From Corylus avellana (taxonomy: Eukaryota > Streptophyta > Magnoliopsida > Fagales > Betulaceae), in assembly GCF_901000735.1 (NCBI RefSeq), contig NC_081545.1, forward strand, positions 20,794,100 to 20,858,099: DNA of 64,000 nt. Direction: 5' to 3'. Numbering within the stretch: the first letter of the stretch is position 1; each line of letters begins with the position of its first letter. A program made the translations under genes and the position numbers. Below the pieces are notes generated by a model. It saw only the letters and a list, made by a program, of their open reading frames with translations, made no database searches and was not told where the DNA came from. This document shows, piece by piece, positions 45,233-55,408 of this stretch.

Positions 45233-45521
45233 CACGTGTTGGCCACCATGTATCAGCATGACGCGTAAGAAAGAACTAATATATATATATATATATGTGG
45301 GAACATAAAGTACTTAGCTCCACCACATTGGCCTGCTTTCGAATGGAACTTTCCTTTCTAGTCTTTGCTATATACCTCCAGCGCGCTTCCACATGGGCCA
45401 CAGTGGCGCCAAGTCCTCTTTCTTATACGTGGCCACGCGCTACAGCCCCCCTTGCTCCAATGGATCTTCCAAGAAACAACAACCACTCTACCTAATCGGT
45501 TTTCTTTGTATATATATAAAA
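45233..45521 (+). promoter_or_regulatory. promoter of CYSTM gene C
   Basis: CACGTG at 45233-45238 (CCACGTGTTGG), ACGCGT at 45261-45266 within TGACGCGTAAGAAAG, and TATA box TATATATAAAA at 45511-45521. A stretch around 45343-45440 (TTTCCTTTCTAGTCTT, GCCAAGTCCTCTTTCTTATA) is conserved with genes A and B. Confidence 0.65.
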
Positions 45522-45627
45522 CCTAACCTCTCATTGTTTTCATCATCTTCATCTTCTCTTTATCTTTCTGCTTGCATATACACATCTATATATCTTTTGT
45601 TGGCTTCTGAAGAGCTACCTTTGAAAC

Positions 45628-45951
45628 ATGAGTTCAAGTGATCAGCTTCCTACATCTGCACAAGGCCCTTATGTAGTGGCTCCACCACCCGCTGGGTATC
45701 CTACCAAAGATGACTCCGCCTACTCTCAAAATCCTCCTCCCCCGGTGGAAACCAAGTCTAGGGGCGATGGCTTCTGGAAAGGATGGTAAGCCCTCTATCT
45801 ATCTCTTCTTGTTTCTTTTCTTTTCTTTTATTCATTCATTATTTGTTTTTCGGATTAAATATTGTGATTTATAATTAATTTGTGTGGTATTTGTTTACTG
45901 TGCAGTTGTGCTGCCTTGTGTTGCTGCTGTGTACTGGACGCGTGCTTCTGA
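45628..45951 (+). CDS. CYSTM small cysteine-rich membrane protein, gene C
   Basis: Exons 45628-45785 and 45906-45951 (GTAAGC...GTGCAG intron) encode 67 residues. Differences from gene A are an added Asp near the start (MSSSDQLPTSAQG), Ala for Val before GYP, Asp for Ala in KDDSAY, and a missing QT pair before NPPPP. The CYSTM tail FWKGCCAALCCCCVLDACF is unchanged. The conserved membrane module with a varying N-terminal arm is typical of this family, whose members hetero-dimerise. Upstream and downstream DNA is similar to that of the other copies but more diverged, so this copy is older than the A/B duplication. Confidence 0.9.
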
Positions 45952-46179
45952 TGATCAGGATCCATACAATTCCAGAGACCATTCTTATTGTTTTTCATAC
46001 ACAATTTGGAATCATTCTTTCTATGTGAAAGTCGACCATGTGAATGGCTTCACTTCATTTTCTTATTTTATTTTATTTTATTTATTTTTACACTGGTATT
46101 ATCACCATTGTTTTTCTTTTTCACGTGTTGTTGTTTATTATCATTATTATCATTATTATTATTATTATGTAGATAAATA

Positions 46180-47310
46180 ATCAAATTGGTTTACTGCTTG
46201 GTTTAGATTGTATCCAATGCCTCTCTCTCTCTCTCTCTATCTCAACTTGCCCGACCCCAACCTGTTGATGCGCGCACTAGCTAGATAAATTTAGTGTAAA
46301 ATTACAATGACACTTGAGATTTTGGTAAATCAGCCCAATTCAATCTTTGGGTTTGGTTTCTATTTATAACTCTATTTACACTTGACACTTGAGACTAGTT
46401 CAACTCAGCTAGCTGCACTTTATCCATTGCATATGAATTAGCTAGGATCTTATTAATTTGAAGACTTCGAATTGGTGCTAATTATAAAAATAACAATTAT
46501 TGTAGAATTCTCAGCCACTTTTTAGGAATTAAGTCACATGGAATAAAATGTACTCCATATTATATTTTTGAACATCCTTTTTATTTTATGAAAATGATCA
46601 TCCATCTTGAGCGAAAACCAGATCACATAATAAATTATTCTTTTAACATGATTTCCGCAACCAAAAAAAAAAAAGAAGGTATAGGGGTATACCCCGGCCC
46701 AGGAAAAAAAAAAAATGGAAGTAAAAAATTAACACCATGAAACAAGTAAAAGCAACCAGAGTAACAATGCTGAGAAGGGGCTCAAATACAGAGAATCACC
46801 TGCTCAACACAGCAGAAGACAATTTTTCTAACTCAAATACAGTGCTATAGAAGCATCTTCTTTTTACAGAAGACACGAAGCATAAATGAGAAATCCAGTC
46901 CATTTTTCATTTAGAATGAAACTTAAAATTTATGCCCTTCATGTTGTTCATGGGAATATATATATATATATATATACTTCCATTCACTAGAGTAAATTCG
47001 ATCATTGCATAATTCATTCCAACCAAATAGTATCATTGCGCGCATAGAATATTCACTATAAACACTCTGTTTCTAAACAAAACATTCGAACGCCTTACAA
47101 AAGCACCCTCACTATCATTACATAATCATTCTGATCACTAGAAAGATACACAAATTCTAACAGCTGCTCATTTTGCTCACCATCCACACTTTCATCTTTA
47201 ACAACAATCCCAGGATCAACTATGTTGGTGCAGTTTGTGGTCCATAGTATTGCTAGGCTGTGATATTTCTTCATGATCAAGCTTTGGGTTAAATTCATAT
47301 ACATCTATGA
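46180..47310. other. 3' flank of CYSTM gene C, no gene
   Basis: Non-coding; includes TCTCTC and (TA)n tracts (46216-46238 and 46957-46977). Positions 46990-47170 match the flank of gene B. ORF 47095-47304 on the minus strand has no recognisable relatives. Confidence 0.5.
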
Positions 47311-47696
47311 TGTTCCTGCAAAATAGAAGTACGGTCAGAAGTCTCCAGTTGGGGCACCGAAAACCCTCCGACGCTCAAGTCAGCATCTCATATATGGATA
47401 GAAATATATAGCTATGATATGCCCCAAATACTCAATAATTTGTGTGTGTAAAGTGAGATATGTGAAAGGGAGAAAGGTAAAGGATATGGAGAAAACATGA
47501 GTTTACTCAAGAGTGGGAGACGCGGGATAGAGTTCAGAGTCTCCTGGAGAGGGAGATCAAGAGAGACCAAGTTAATTAAAGAGAAAGGGGAAACCTTTCT
47601 CCTTTTATAAACCAAGGTGACACGTGTCACTGTATGAGTGGGAAATGACAAAATGGTAAATAAGTATAAATAGGTGGGCATATTTTATCCCTAACA
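47311..47696 (-). mobile_element. solo LTR (gypsy-like), 386 bp
   Basis: On the minus strand it begins TGTTAGGGATAAAAT, has a TTTATAAAAGG TATA box, a CTTGAGCGTCGGAGGG phrase typical of plant gypsy LTR ends, and finishes TTGCAGGAACA. It sits between two blocks that are contiguous after gene B, so the B flank is effectively the empty site. The 5-bp flanks do not match, suggesting a small deletion at insertion or later. Confidence 0.6.
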
Positions 47697-48756
47697 AACC
47701 ACAATAAATTGGTTTATCTTCAAAGTAAACACCCTACCAAAGAATGAAGTCTCAAATAATGAGGCAATACTGAGATACAATAGATTTCATATGCCCAATT
47801 CTTTAAAACCATATTTGCAGAAGATATAGCAGCAAGTTATAAAAATGGTCCAAAAGATAGTAATCTTATCAAACCATAGGTTATATAAATTAAAATTAAT
47901 CAGTTGAGGTTGTGAAAATATGATTAATGACTGGATTGATGATGCCGCTGTATGGGTATTGGAACAGAATTATCCCAAGATCTTAGAAGACATCTCTAAA
48001 GCCAACACCTGAGAAGGATGAACAAAATAGGAATGTTCGAAGGAATTAACCGCAATTCTACTGAATAACAAATACTTGTGTAGATAGAGTCGTTGTCTGT
48101 TGTAGATAAACGTTTTGATAAGTTGTAAACTGTTATAATTAATGGAAATACCAAAGCTCCTAGTCAAACACCAACATCAGTATTCTTAGAGCATATTTGG
48201 AATTGCCTTGTGAAGTAGGGCTTTTAAAGTAAAAAAAAAAAAAAATGCTTTATAAAGAAAGCTTCAATTTTAAGAGCATATTTGAGATTGTTTTTGAGAA
48301 ATAGAGTTTTGAAGACAAAAAACGCTTTTTGGCAAAAGCTTCATTTTTAAGCTTTACCAAAAATACATTTGGCCATTTTGCAGCATAATTAATAGGATAG
48401 GTACCCTAGAGATCCAACTTTATGAAGGCATGGAATGCTATTTTAAAATTCAACAAACAAGAGTATGGCACCTACTTAGTTGTATGCCACTATTTGGCTA
48501 TGGGCAAAATTTTTCCCTATGGATTGATTGTGACCTTCGAGTCTTCTCTTCAATAATTGAATATAACCAAGAGAGTGAGCTTTCAAATTGCTCTCACAAT
48601 ATTATTATTGACAATGTTCAAGAATAATAACACTATAAACTACTAAAGTGTAAAGTTATGAAGTAGTTAGGCACTTCTATTTATAGGCTTGAGATTGTTA
48701 CGAGAAAGAGGCACAAACCCTATCGCACCTACCACTGTGACCGGGCTTGGGTTTGT
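47697..48756. other. spacer with MITE fragments, no gene
   Basis: GAGCATATTTGGAATTGCCTTTG-type sequence occurs twice (48188-48230 and 48273-48330) around poly-A. ORF 48430-48627 has no recognisable domain. Confidence 0.5.
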
Positions 48757-49325
48757 GAAATAGACTCCTAGAATGAAATGGCTATTCCTATGTAATAGTC
48801 ATTCTCTTTTTTAGTAGAAATCTATTCCTAAAAATAGTTATTCTCATGGAAATGACTAATTTCATATATAGAGAAGTAGTTATTCTTTAAGAAATGGAAT
48901 ACATTTTCCCAAAACACCCATATTATTTTTTATTTTATTTTAAACTTAAACAAAAAACATAAAACATAAAAAATAAAGTGTGTGGCCAACTGCCCCAATG
49001 GGTGCAAGTCAGCCACCCACAGAAAAGGCCAGGGGTGGTTACACCACCCTTGTTTCATAGCCACCCCTCAACATTTTTGTGGGTGGCCAACCACCATGGG
49101 GTGACCAGCCACCCACTTTATTATTTTATTTTATTTTATTTTTAATATGAGTTGAAAAAAAATAATAAATAGTATGGGGTTTTTAGTAATTTAATTTTGA
49201 TTAAATTTCAATTAGAGCATGTGTACTGTTACCAAACTAAAGAATATGAATAGTTATTCAATTCCATTCTCTTTTATTAATTTCGGGTAATAACGAATCC
49301 ATTTCCTAATAAAATACGCATTCCG
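48757..49325. mobile_element. MITE with CCACCCC-rich centre
   Basis: The left side GAATGAAATGGCTATTCCTA and the right side (inverse GGAAATGGATTCGTTATTACC) form weak inverted ends, with AAGAGAATGG repeated inside. The centre (48980-49110) is a run of GCCACCC/GGGTGGC palindromes. Same family as 43428-43605. Confidence 0.5.
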
Positions 49326-49359
49326 CGAACCTATATATGTATCATTTAAAAAAAGCAGA

Positions 49360-49605
49360 CAATATATTGCATTTTTATCGTCATTTTACTAGAAACAATG
49401 AGAATGCATACAATACTGTCGTTTCTATTAAATTTATGACAATTTTTATACATTTGTGTCTTTTACAGATAAATGACGTTAATTTTACGGAATTTTTTTT
49501 TTAGAAAAAAAAAAATACAACGTCAAATATAGGTTTAATGTCAATTTAATATTCAAACGCCGCTAATAAAAAGGCCAAATTAAAATAACCTGTTTCTTAG
49601 TAGTG
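49360..49605. mobile_element. CACTA-like terminal remnant
   Basis: Ends TTTCTTAGTAGTG, the inverse of CACTACTAAGAAA, a common plant CACTA terminus. Short GACGTT/AACGTC words lie within. No left end was found. Confidence 0.5.
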
Positions 49606-49623
49606 TAACTTGCTAATGAGGTA

Positions 49624-49747
49624 TGTCCTCAAGAGGTAGCTCAATCGGCTAGGATCATCATCAATCATGTCTCATGAAGTGTAGGTCACTAGTTCGAATC
49701 CCCATTTTCCCTCTTGTGTGGACATGTCAAAAAAAAAAAAAAAAAAA
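49624..49747 (+). mobile_element. tRNA-derived SINE with target duplication
   Basis: Box A (GTAGCTCAATCGG) and box B (AGTTCGAATCC) of a tRNA-type RNA polymerase III promoter are about 45 bp apart, followed by a short tail and a poly-A of 19. It is flanked by a 15-bp direct repeat CTTGCTAATGAGGTA / CTTGCTAATCAGGTA (49609-49623 and 49749-49763), one mismatch. About 124 bp in total. Confidence 0.88.
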
Positions 49748-49763
49748 CCTTGCTAATCAGGTA

Positions 49764-49885
49764 ATAATTAAGATTGAGTCGAATCTAATGGATTAGTAAA
49801 TAGATCCGCGAATTGTTTATTGATATGCATTTGCAAAGTCTGAATTTGGTTAGGTGGATAATGTGACGGCCATTAAAATAAATGT
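49764..49885 (-). pseudogene. copia RNase H tail remnant upstream of gene D
   Basis: On the minus strand QTLQMHINKQFADLFTNPLDS corresponds in order to the copia end motif Q(L)ADLFTK. The same kind of tail lies upstream of CYSTM genes A and B, so an old copia insertion predates the gene duplications. Confidence 0.6.
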
Positions 49886-50356
49886 GCATCACATGCCAAT
49901 TATGAATTCAACAGATTAAACTCTATATTAAATAATCTAATCATACACATTCCATACACCAATGAATTCAACTCCAACATCTCTAACCAATGTATTGCCA
50001 ACATCTGTAACAAAACTATTATTGCATAATTCAGACACACACGCCATATATATATATATATATAGATTATTGTCTGTGTTAAAATATTATAAAACATTAT
50101 TGAAATAATATTTAAAAAGTAAAATAAAATAAAATAAAATAAAATTTTAATACCAACATACTTACTGTTAAAAGCACGCGGGTATATGCATATACTTAAT
50201 TTCTTCCCATCTTCCGTGGAGAAGAAAAAAAAGGAAAAAAAAATGTCCTTGGTTACCTCAAGAGTAAGGAAGAGATGAAGGGGCAAATACAAACAAGGGT
50301 TTTCTCGTAAGTTCCGTGTGACATAGAAAGTTGAAAAAGATGACATTAATGTATGC

Positions 50357-50534
50357 CACGTGTCGGTATGAGTCAGCTTTGCTGACGCGTAAGAAAGCGA
50401 TATATGCATTAATAAATGGAGCAAAGTCCGGCCACCGGCCAGTCGTCTCAGTTAAACCCTGCAACGCGGTAAAGCCGCCCTCCTAGTCTTCCAAGAAGCA
50501 ACCAATACGCCGTTTGCTTTGTATATATATAAAA
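50357..50534 (+). promoter_or_regulatory. promoter of CYSTM gene D
   Basis: CCACGTGTCGG (CACGTG at 50357-50362; a good ABRE, CACGTGTC), TGACGCGTAAGAAAG with ACGCGT at 50385-50390, and TATA box TATATATATAAAA at 50522-50534. Confidence 0.65.
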
Positions 50535-50642
50535 CCTAATCTCTCAATTGTTTTCTTCATCTTCATCTTCTCTTAATCTGCTGCATCAATTTCTTACATA
50601 TATATTTTTTGTTGGTTTTTTGATCAAGAGCTTTCAAACAAC

Positions 50643-51531
50643 ATGAGTTCAGCTCAGCCTGCAGGTATATATTTAATTAGTTAATACCGTTTTCTAACCT
50701 GTTTTTCGTTTAATTTATGGGAGAGATGAGCTTTTTTTACTTTTTTTGGGGTGTTATTTTTTTAGGATTTTCTTGCACGTTGTGATAGGAGATAAGATAA
50801 ATATAGTTATATTTGAGTTGAAATTTTAAATAAAATAATTAATCTTAATGAGTTGTGCTAAACCTGTCTCACCCTTATATTATCTCTGTCATGTTGATAT
50901 ATATAGCTCTACATCTCTAAATACATGTAGAATTTGGTTTGATTTCCTTCATATATTCACGGGAAAAAAGGAAAGTAGTTTGATCTTCAAAAGCTTGTTA
51001 TGGGTCCGGGTGGTAAGTTTGGGCACGATAATAGAGATTACTGTAATCTTAGTTTCAAAATTTTTAATTAATTATTTCAAAACATTGATCAGAAGAAACA
51101 AAAGACACATATTTTGTTCCATTGATTGTATTATTTTTGTTTTCTATGATCGAGTTTATTATTGAATTCTGTATTTGATCATTTTCAGCGGCATATCCTC
51201 CTACTTCTGCACAAGGTCCTTATTATGTGGTGGCTCCACCGCCGGCAGGGTATCCCACAAAAGATGGCTCCGCTTACTCTCAGAATCCTCCTCCTCCGGT
51301 GGAAACCAAGTCTAGGGGCGATGGCTTCTGGAAGGGATGGTAAGCTCTCTATTTCCTCATATTTATTTTTCTTTTATTCATTCATTATTTGTTGGATATT
51401 ATTGATTTATTTTTCAGATAATTAGAGTGGTATATATATATATATATTGTGATTTAATTAATTAGTGTATTTGTTTGATGTGCAGTTGTGCTGCCTTGTG
51501 TTGTTGCTGTGTACTGGACGCATGCTTCTGA
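50643..51531 (+). CDS. CYSTM small cysteine-rich membrane protein, gene D (three exons)
   Basis: Exons 50643-50664, 51189-51339 and 51486-51531 encode 72 residues. The first exon is only 22 bp (MSSAQPA plus one base) and is followed by a 524-bp intron (GTATAT...TTTCAG) that genes A-C lack. Exon 2 adds AAYP before PTSAQGPYYVVAPPPAGYP. The last exon completes the usual CCAALCCCCVLDACF module. All junctions keep frame. The ORFs 50848-51165 and 51162-51425 are out-of-frame readings of the intron and exon 2. The 3' flank after 51531 resembles those of A-C (ATCAAATTGGTTTA). It is the most diverged member. Confidence 0.88.
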
Positions 51532-51748
51532 GAATCGATAGAATTCCAGAGAGTTTTTCATTCAGAATTTGGATTGATTCTATCTGATTGGCTTCACCTC
51601 ATTTTCTTATTGTTTTGTAACTTTTACTCTGTTATTTTTCACCATAGTATTTCTTTTTCAGTGGTTGATTTCTTCTTCTTCTTCTGTTGTTGTTTTATTA
51701 TTATTATCATAATAATGCAGATAATCAAATTGGTTTAGATTATATACA

Positions 51749-51751
51749 ATG

Positions 51752-51800
<49 letters not shown>
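51749..51800. repeat. (CT)n microsatellite downstream of gene D
   Basis: A long pure CT run. Shorter CT runs occupy the same position after genes A, B and C. Confidence 0.9.
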
Positions 51801-51805
<5 letters not shown>

Positions 51806-52400
51806 TTTGATTATGTACAGATAATTAAAGCATTCTTGACTGATCAAAATGATCATCCTATCTAAGAGTTATCTTTAGAGAAACCTGCAGATCACATGAG
51901 TGGTACTTTTAACATGATTTCCACAACCAACAAATTAAATCAAATCTTTTGGAACTTTGGATTTAACTTATCTCTTTGCAACTATAAATAAAAGCATTTC
52001 TATAAGAATTTTTTTTTTTTTTTGGATGAATAAGCAACTTTTATAGACAACCAAATTCATTAAAATCTAGATTAAAAAAAAAAAAAAAAAATTCATTACA
52101 ATCTACAAACCAAATCAAAGCCAAACACCAACCCCACCTACTACATACACAAGCCTTCATTCAAAACCTGCTCCCAAACCAAGTCAAAATAAATTTGCTC
52201 TCAATTTCTTGTCTTCAATCCCTCAACAACAACCTCATCCCATAGAATAGGAGGATTAGCAATATATACCACACCCCATTACTGCGGGAAAATAGGAGAT
52301 AATCACCATATTCCACCCCAAATCTGCAAAACCAATAGTAAACCATCTCCTTAATATTAAATGATTAAACTTACTCCTTCATACTTGAGTTTTTGGGATT
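51801..52400. other. spacer without a gene
   Basis: AT-rich DNA with poly-T and poly-A blocks at about 52010 and 52075. It looks like old retroelement debris; nothing was identified. Confidence 0.45.
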
Positions 52401-52505
52401 AATAGTAATTTAGCATAGTATCTAAGTAAAGGTTTTGAGTTCGAACCTTGTATCTGTCCATTCATCTCATTTCAATTAAATATTGTATGTATTGGGCCTC
52501 ACTTA
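52400..52505 (+). mobile_element. SINE-like fragment
   Basis: AGTATCTAAGTAAAGGTTTTGAGTTCGAACCTTG contains a box B (GAGTTCGAACC) preceded by a weak box A (TTAGCATAGTAT). The ends are not clear. Confidence 0.45.
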
Positions 52506-52515
52506 TTAAAATTTA

Positions 52516-52881
52516 GGATAAACTTCACTTTAGCCCCCTGAACTTTCACTCGATTTTATAAATCCCATGAACTTTTAAATCTCTCATTTTAGACCCCTAA
52601 ACTTTTAATTACTCTCAATGTGGACCCCTCCGTCAGATTTTAAACGTTACATGACGTTTATACCCTTGACTTTTGTATAAAATTCTAATTTTCAAAAAGT
52701 TTTTTTATTTTTAAAAAAATGAAAATCAAGGACATTTTGGTCTTTTTCTTTTGTATTTTTAATAGAAGGGTTCTAATTGAGAGTAATTGAAAGTTTAGGG
52801 GTCCAAAATGAGAGATTTGAAAGTTTATGAGGCGTTTGTAAAATCAGATGAAAATTTAGGGAATTAAAGTGAAGTTTTTCC
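52516..52881. mobile_element. Mutator-like MITE with 9-bp target duplication
   Basis: GGATAAACTTCACTTTAG...AAAGTGAAGTTTTTCC inverted ends extend over roughly 110 bp (CTCTCATTTTAGACCCC against GGGGTCCAAAATGAGAG). An exact 9-bp duplication TAAAATTTA lies at 52507-52515 and 52882-52890. 366 bp, no ORF. Confidence 0.9.
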
Positions 52882-52890
52882 TAAAATTTA

Positions 52891-53562
52891 GAAATCTTGA
52901 GTTTGAATATCAATGTCGCGACACGTTGCTAATACACAGTTTCTATCCCAAAATAAATCGACCCTCAAAGCTTGGCCTAAATCGTCCATTTTCACATTTG
53001 TGGATACAAATAAATGAAAAAAAGAAAAAAAAAAGCAATATTGTTTATATTCTTTAGCTCTGCTGTTGTGATAGTAGTGTTCATCATCTCTTGAATCTAC
53101 CTTTATAAACTCTACCAATAACCCACCCCCACCCCTCCCCACCCCACAAATTTATTTTTTTATTTTTTTATTTTTTTATTTTTTTTTTTGCGTTGGACGC
53201 TCTACTTTGTTGAGGTGTCCGAACAATAGTGTTATATGTGTCTTTTTCTAATGATAAAGTATTATATCGGCACAAAAAAAAAAAAAAATCAAGAATAATA
53301 CCAAAAAAGGAAATAAACAAGAAAAAGAAAAAGAAAAAGAAAAAGAAAAATATACTTTAGCACCCTCAAACTAAAAGGTGATATCCGGGCCCATGAAATT
53401 AGATACTTTTACATCTTTCTCTCCAAAATACCCTTAAAATTATTAAAAATTAGTGATTTGAAAAAATTAAAGTTATTTTAATAATAATAATAAAAATAAA
53501 ATAAAAATACTTTTCTCCTCGGAGAATCCACATCCCCTTTGAAACCACCTATTAATTCTAGG
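52891..53562. other. spacer with simple repeats, no gene
   Basis: Contains (TTTTTTA)n at 53155-53190 and (GAAAAA)n at 53320-53350. No coding region seen. Confidence 0.5.
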
Positions 53563-53742
53563 TAGGGGTGGGCAAGGGTCGGATTGGGATGAATTTCGAC
53601 CGTTTCTGCTACCCGACCTGCAATCCTGCGGGTTTAAAAAATCCTACCCGCAACCCGGATACAATGAACCCTATCCGCCGGGTTTCGGGTTTTGCGGGGC
53701 GGGGCGGGTGTTTTGGTTTAACCTAGAGAAAACATCAACCAA

Positions 53743-53938
53743 ATGGCTTCAACTATCCGATTATCTTCATCTTCTTGTTCTAAGCAAATCAATGTTGTTA
53801 CTCATGTCCCTAAACTTCCTAAAGTCATACCTTGTTTCTCAATTCCAAAAATACCAACGAGAAAGCCGGTTGAGGAATTGAATCTAAGAGATGGGTTCAA
53901 GAGCATAGTCCCAGTAGAAAAGATTGCCCAACTCCAAC
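53743..53938 (+). pseudogene. captured host-gene fragment, N-terminal part (unknown protein)
   Basis: Starts with ATG directly after the subterminal repeats and gives a Ser-rich, basic N-terminus (MASTIRLSSSSCSKQINVV) of chloroplast transit-peptide character, then PKLPKVIPCFSIPKIP and EELNLRDGFKSIVPVEKIAQ. It is cut at 53938 by the inner hAT. I do not recognise the gene. The codon use and composition differ sharply from the surrounding GGCGGG-rich transposon DNA, which is why I read it as captured coding sequence. Confidence 0.6.
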
Positions 53939-54803
53939 CAGTAGTGGGCACGGGTCGGGGCGGGGCGGGTATTAGCTTTTATTCCACCCGCCCTGCACCC
54001 AGCGGGTTTGGGAAATTCCAACCTGTCACTCGCAAAAAATCACAGTTCCCGCGCGGGTTTGGGTATTGCGGGGCGGGTTGAATAGGCGCGGGTTTTGCGG
54101 GGCGGGTCGGGTAAGAATCAAAGCATCAAAATTTTCTCTTCCAACGATTTTCTTAGCAAGCAAACAGAGGATTTTCTCAGCAAGCAAACAGATCGAGGGA
54201 AAGAAGGAGAAGAAGAGAAGAAAATCACCATAAATTTATTTCTCTCTTTCTCTTCTTTATCTCTCTTTCTCACTGATTCTTCCTCCATTTCACTCTCTCC
54301 GACTCCTTCTCAATCTCCTTGTCTTTTCGTCTTCGAGCTCTCTGGATGTCGGCAGAAAGAGCATGGGTGGGAGCTAGGTGATGGAAGCTGCGTGGAGGGG
54401 GAAAGAAGGAGAAGAAGAAGAAGAAGAAAATCAGAGGGAAAGAAGGAGAAAATTTTCTTGCTGGATTTGGAGGATGATGGAAGCTGCATGGAGGGGGAAA
54501 GAAGGAGAAGAAGAAAGAAGAAGAAAATCAAAGGGAAAGGAGGAGAAAATTCTCTTGCTGGATGGAGGTGTGAGATGAGAGAAAATAGGGAATGGGTGGG
54601 AGATATTATGGGTTTTTAGGGTTTGGTTCATGGGCGGGTAGAATCGAGGCGGGTCGGGTACCCGCATGAAAAAAAAATGTCTAAACCCGCTACCCGACCC
54701 GCCGCACACGGGTTGGAGAAATTTTACCCGAACCTGCAAAAATACACATAAAACCCGGTCGGTTCGGGGCGGGGCGGGTTGGGCGGGTTTTTGCCCATCC
54801 CTA
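53939..54803. mobile_element. inner hAT-type element
   Basis: CAGTAGTGGGCACGGG and TTGCCCATCCCTA ends, with an exact 8-bp duplication ACTCCAAC (53931-53938 and 54804-54811). Subterminal GGCGGG words are as in the outer element. It contains a CT-rich stretch (54220-54330) and a direct duplication of GATGGAAGCTGC(A/G)TGGAGGGGG (54378 and 54477). The long ORF 54095-54619 arises from GAA repeats and is not a gene. Confidence 0.85.
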
Positions 54804-54811
54804 ACTCCAAC

Positions 54812-55016
54812 ATCCCTAACTCCAACGCCAAATCCAGACCCAAATCCAAACTTGTAGAGGAGCAATGTAATGCTACAAGATTATTCAAGCAAATCCAAAT
54901 CCAAATCCAAACTATGATGTCTTTCGGGACTCCATCTAAAGAAGATGTGAAGGGCGTGATGGAAAAGGTTTTGGCCGTTAACAAAGCATACTCACTTCCA
55001 TATTTTTATGAAGGTC
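54812..55016 (+). pseudogene. captured host-gene fragment, second part (unknown protein)
   Basis: A coding-like stretch: KSRPKSKLVEEQCNATRLF, then MMSFGTPSKEDVKGVMEKVL and AVNKAYSLPYFYEGH. It directly follows the inner hAT and its target duplication. Across the inner hAT the frame differs by one base (873 bp including the duplication is a multiple of three, but the continuing frame meets a stop), so the fragment is already broken. After EGH the sequence turns into GA-rich repeat. The protein is not recognised. Confidence 0.55.
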
Positions 55017-55408
55017 ACTATGAGTCTATGAGAGTCAGAGGGATTGAGAGAGAGATGAGAAAGAAACCTGGGAGCGGTGAGAGAGAGAGAGGGAGCAATG
55101 TAGTGAGGAGAAGAGGAGCGGCGAGAGTGAGAGAAGATGCAGCGGCTAGGTTAGCATTAGAAGAAGTTAGAATGTCTAGGGTTTTTTCTATTTATTTGCT
55201 TATTAGCGGGGTGGGATGCGTACCCACAGCCCAAAATTTTCTCTACCCAAAACTTGCCTCGCCTTGCACGGGTTGGAAGAAATCCAACCCATTTCTGCGA
55301 AAAAAAAAAAAAACTAAATCCGGACGGATCAGGGCGGGTTTGTGGGTTGGACGGGTTTTTGCCCACCCTAATTCTAGAGCTACTTTAAAGGCATAGAGAG
55401 CGTTCCAT

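Larger units (their letters stand above)
53563..55370 (+). mobile_element. hAT-type element carrying host-gene fragments, with a related hAT nested inside
   Basis: The left end TAGGGGTGGGCAAGG and right end TTTTTGCCCACCCTA are inverted termini. The 8-bp flanks ATTCTAGG (53555-53562) and ATTCTAGA (55371-55378) match at 7 of 8. GGCGGGT/ACCCGCC words fill both subterminal zones. Between them lie two coding-like segments of unknown host origin, separated by a second hAT of the same family (53939-54803). Confidence 0.85.

Noticed and set aside
49632..49702. Possible tRNA gene (boxes A and B with GTTCGAATCC)
   Set aside because: No acceptor stem or anticodon arm closes, a poly-A follows and a 15-bp target duplication flanks it, so it is a SINE.
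50848..51425. ORFs of 105 and 87 codons near gene D
   Set aside because: The first is intron 1 of gene D; the second is an out-of-frame reading of exon 2 and intron 2.
54095..54619. 174-codon ORF in the inner hAT
   Set aside because: Composition-driven (GAA repeats and a direct duplication); lies wholly between hAT ends with no family resemblance.
53939..54803. Inner hAT as an intron of the captured gene
   Set aside because: It has hAT termini and an exact 8-bp duplication and lacks good splice-site context, so it is an insertion.
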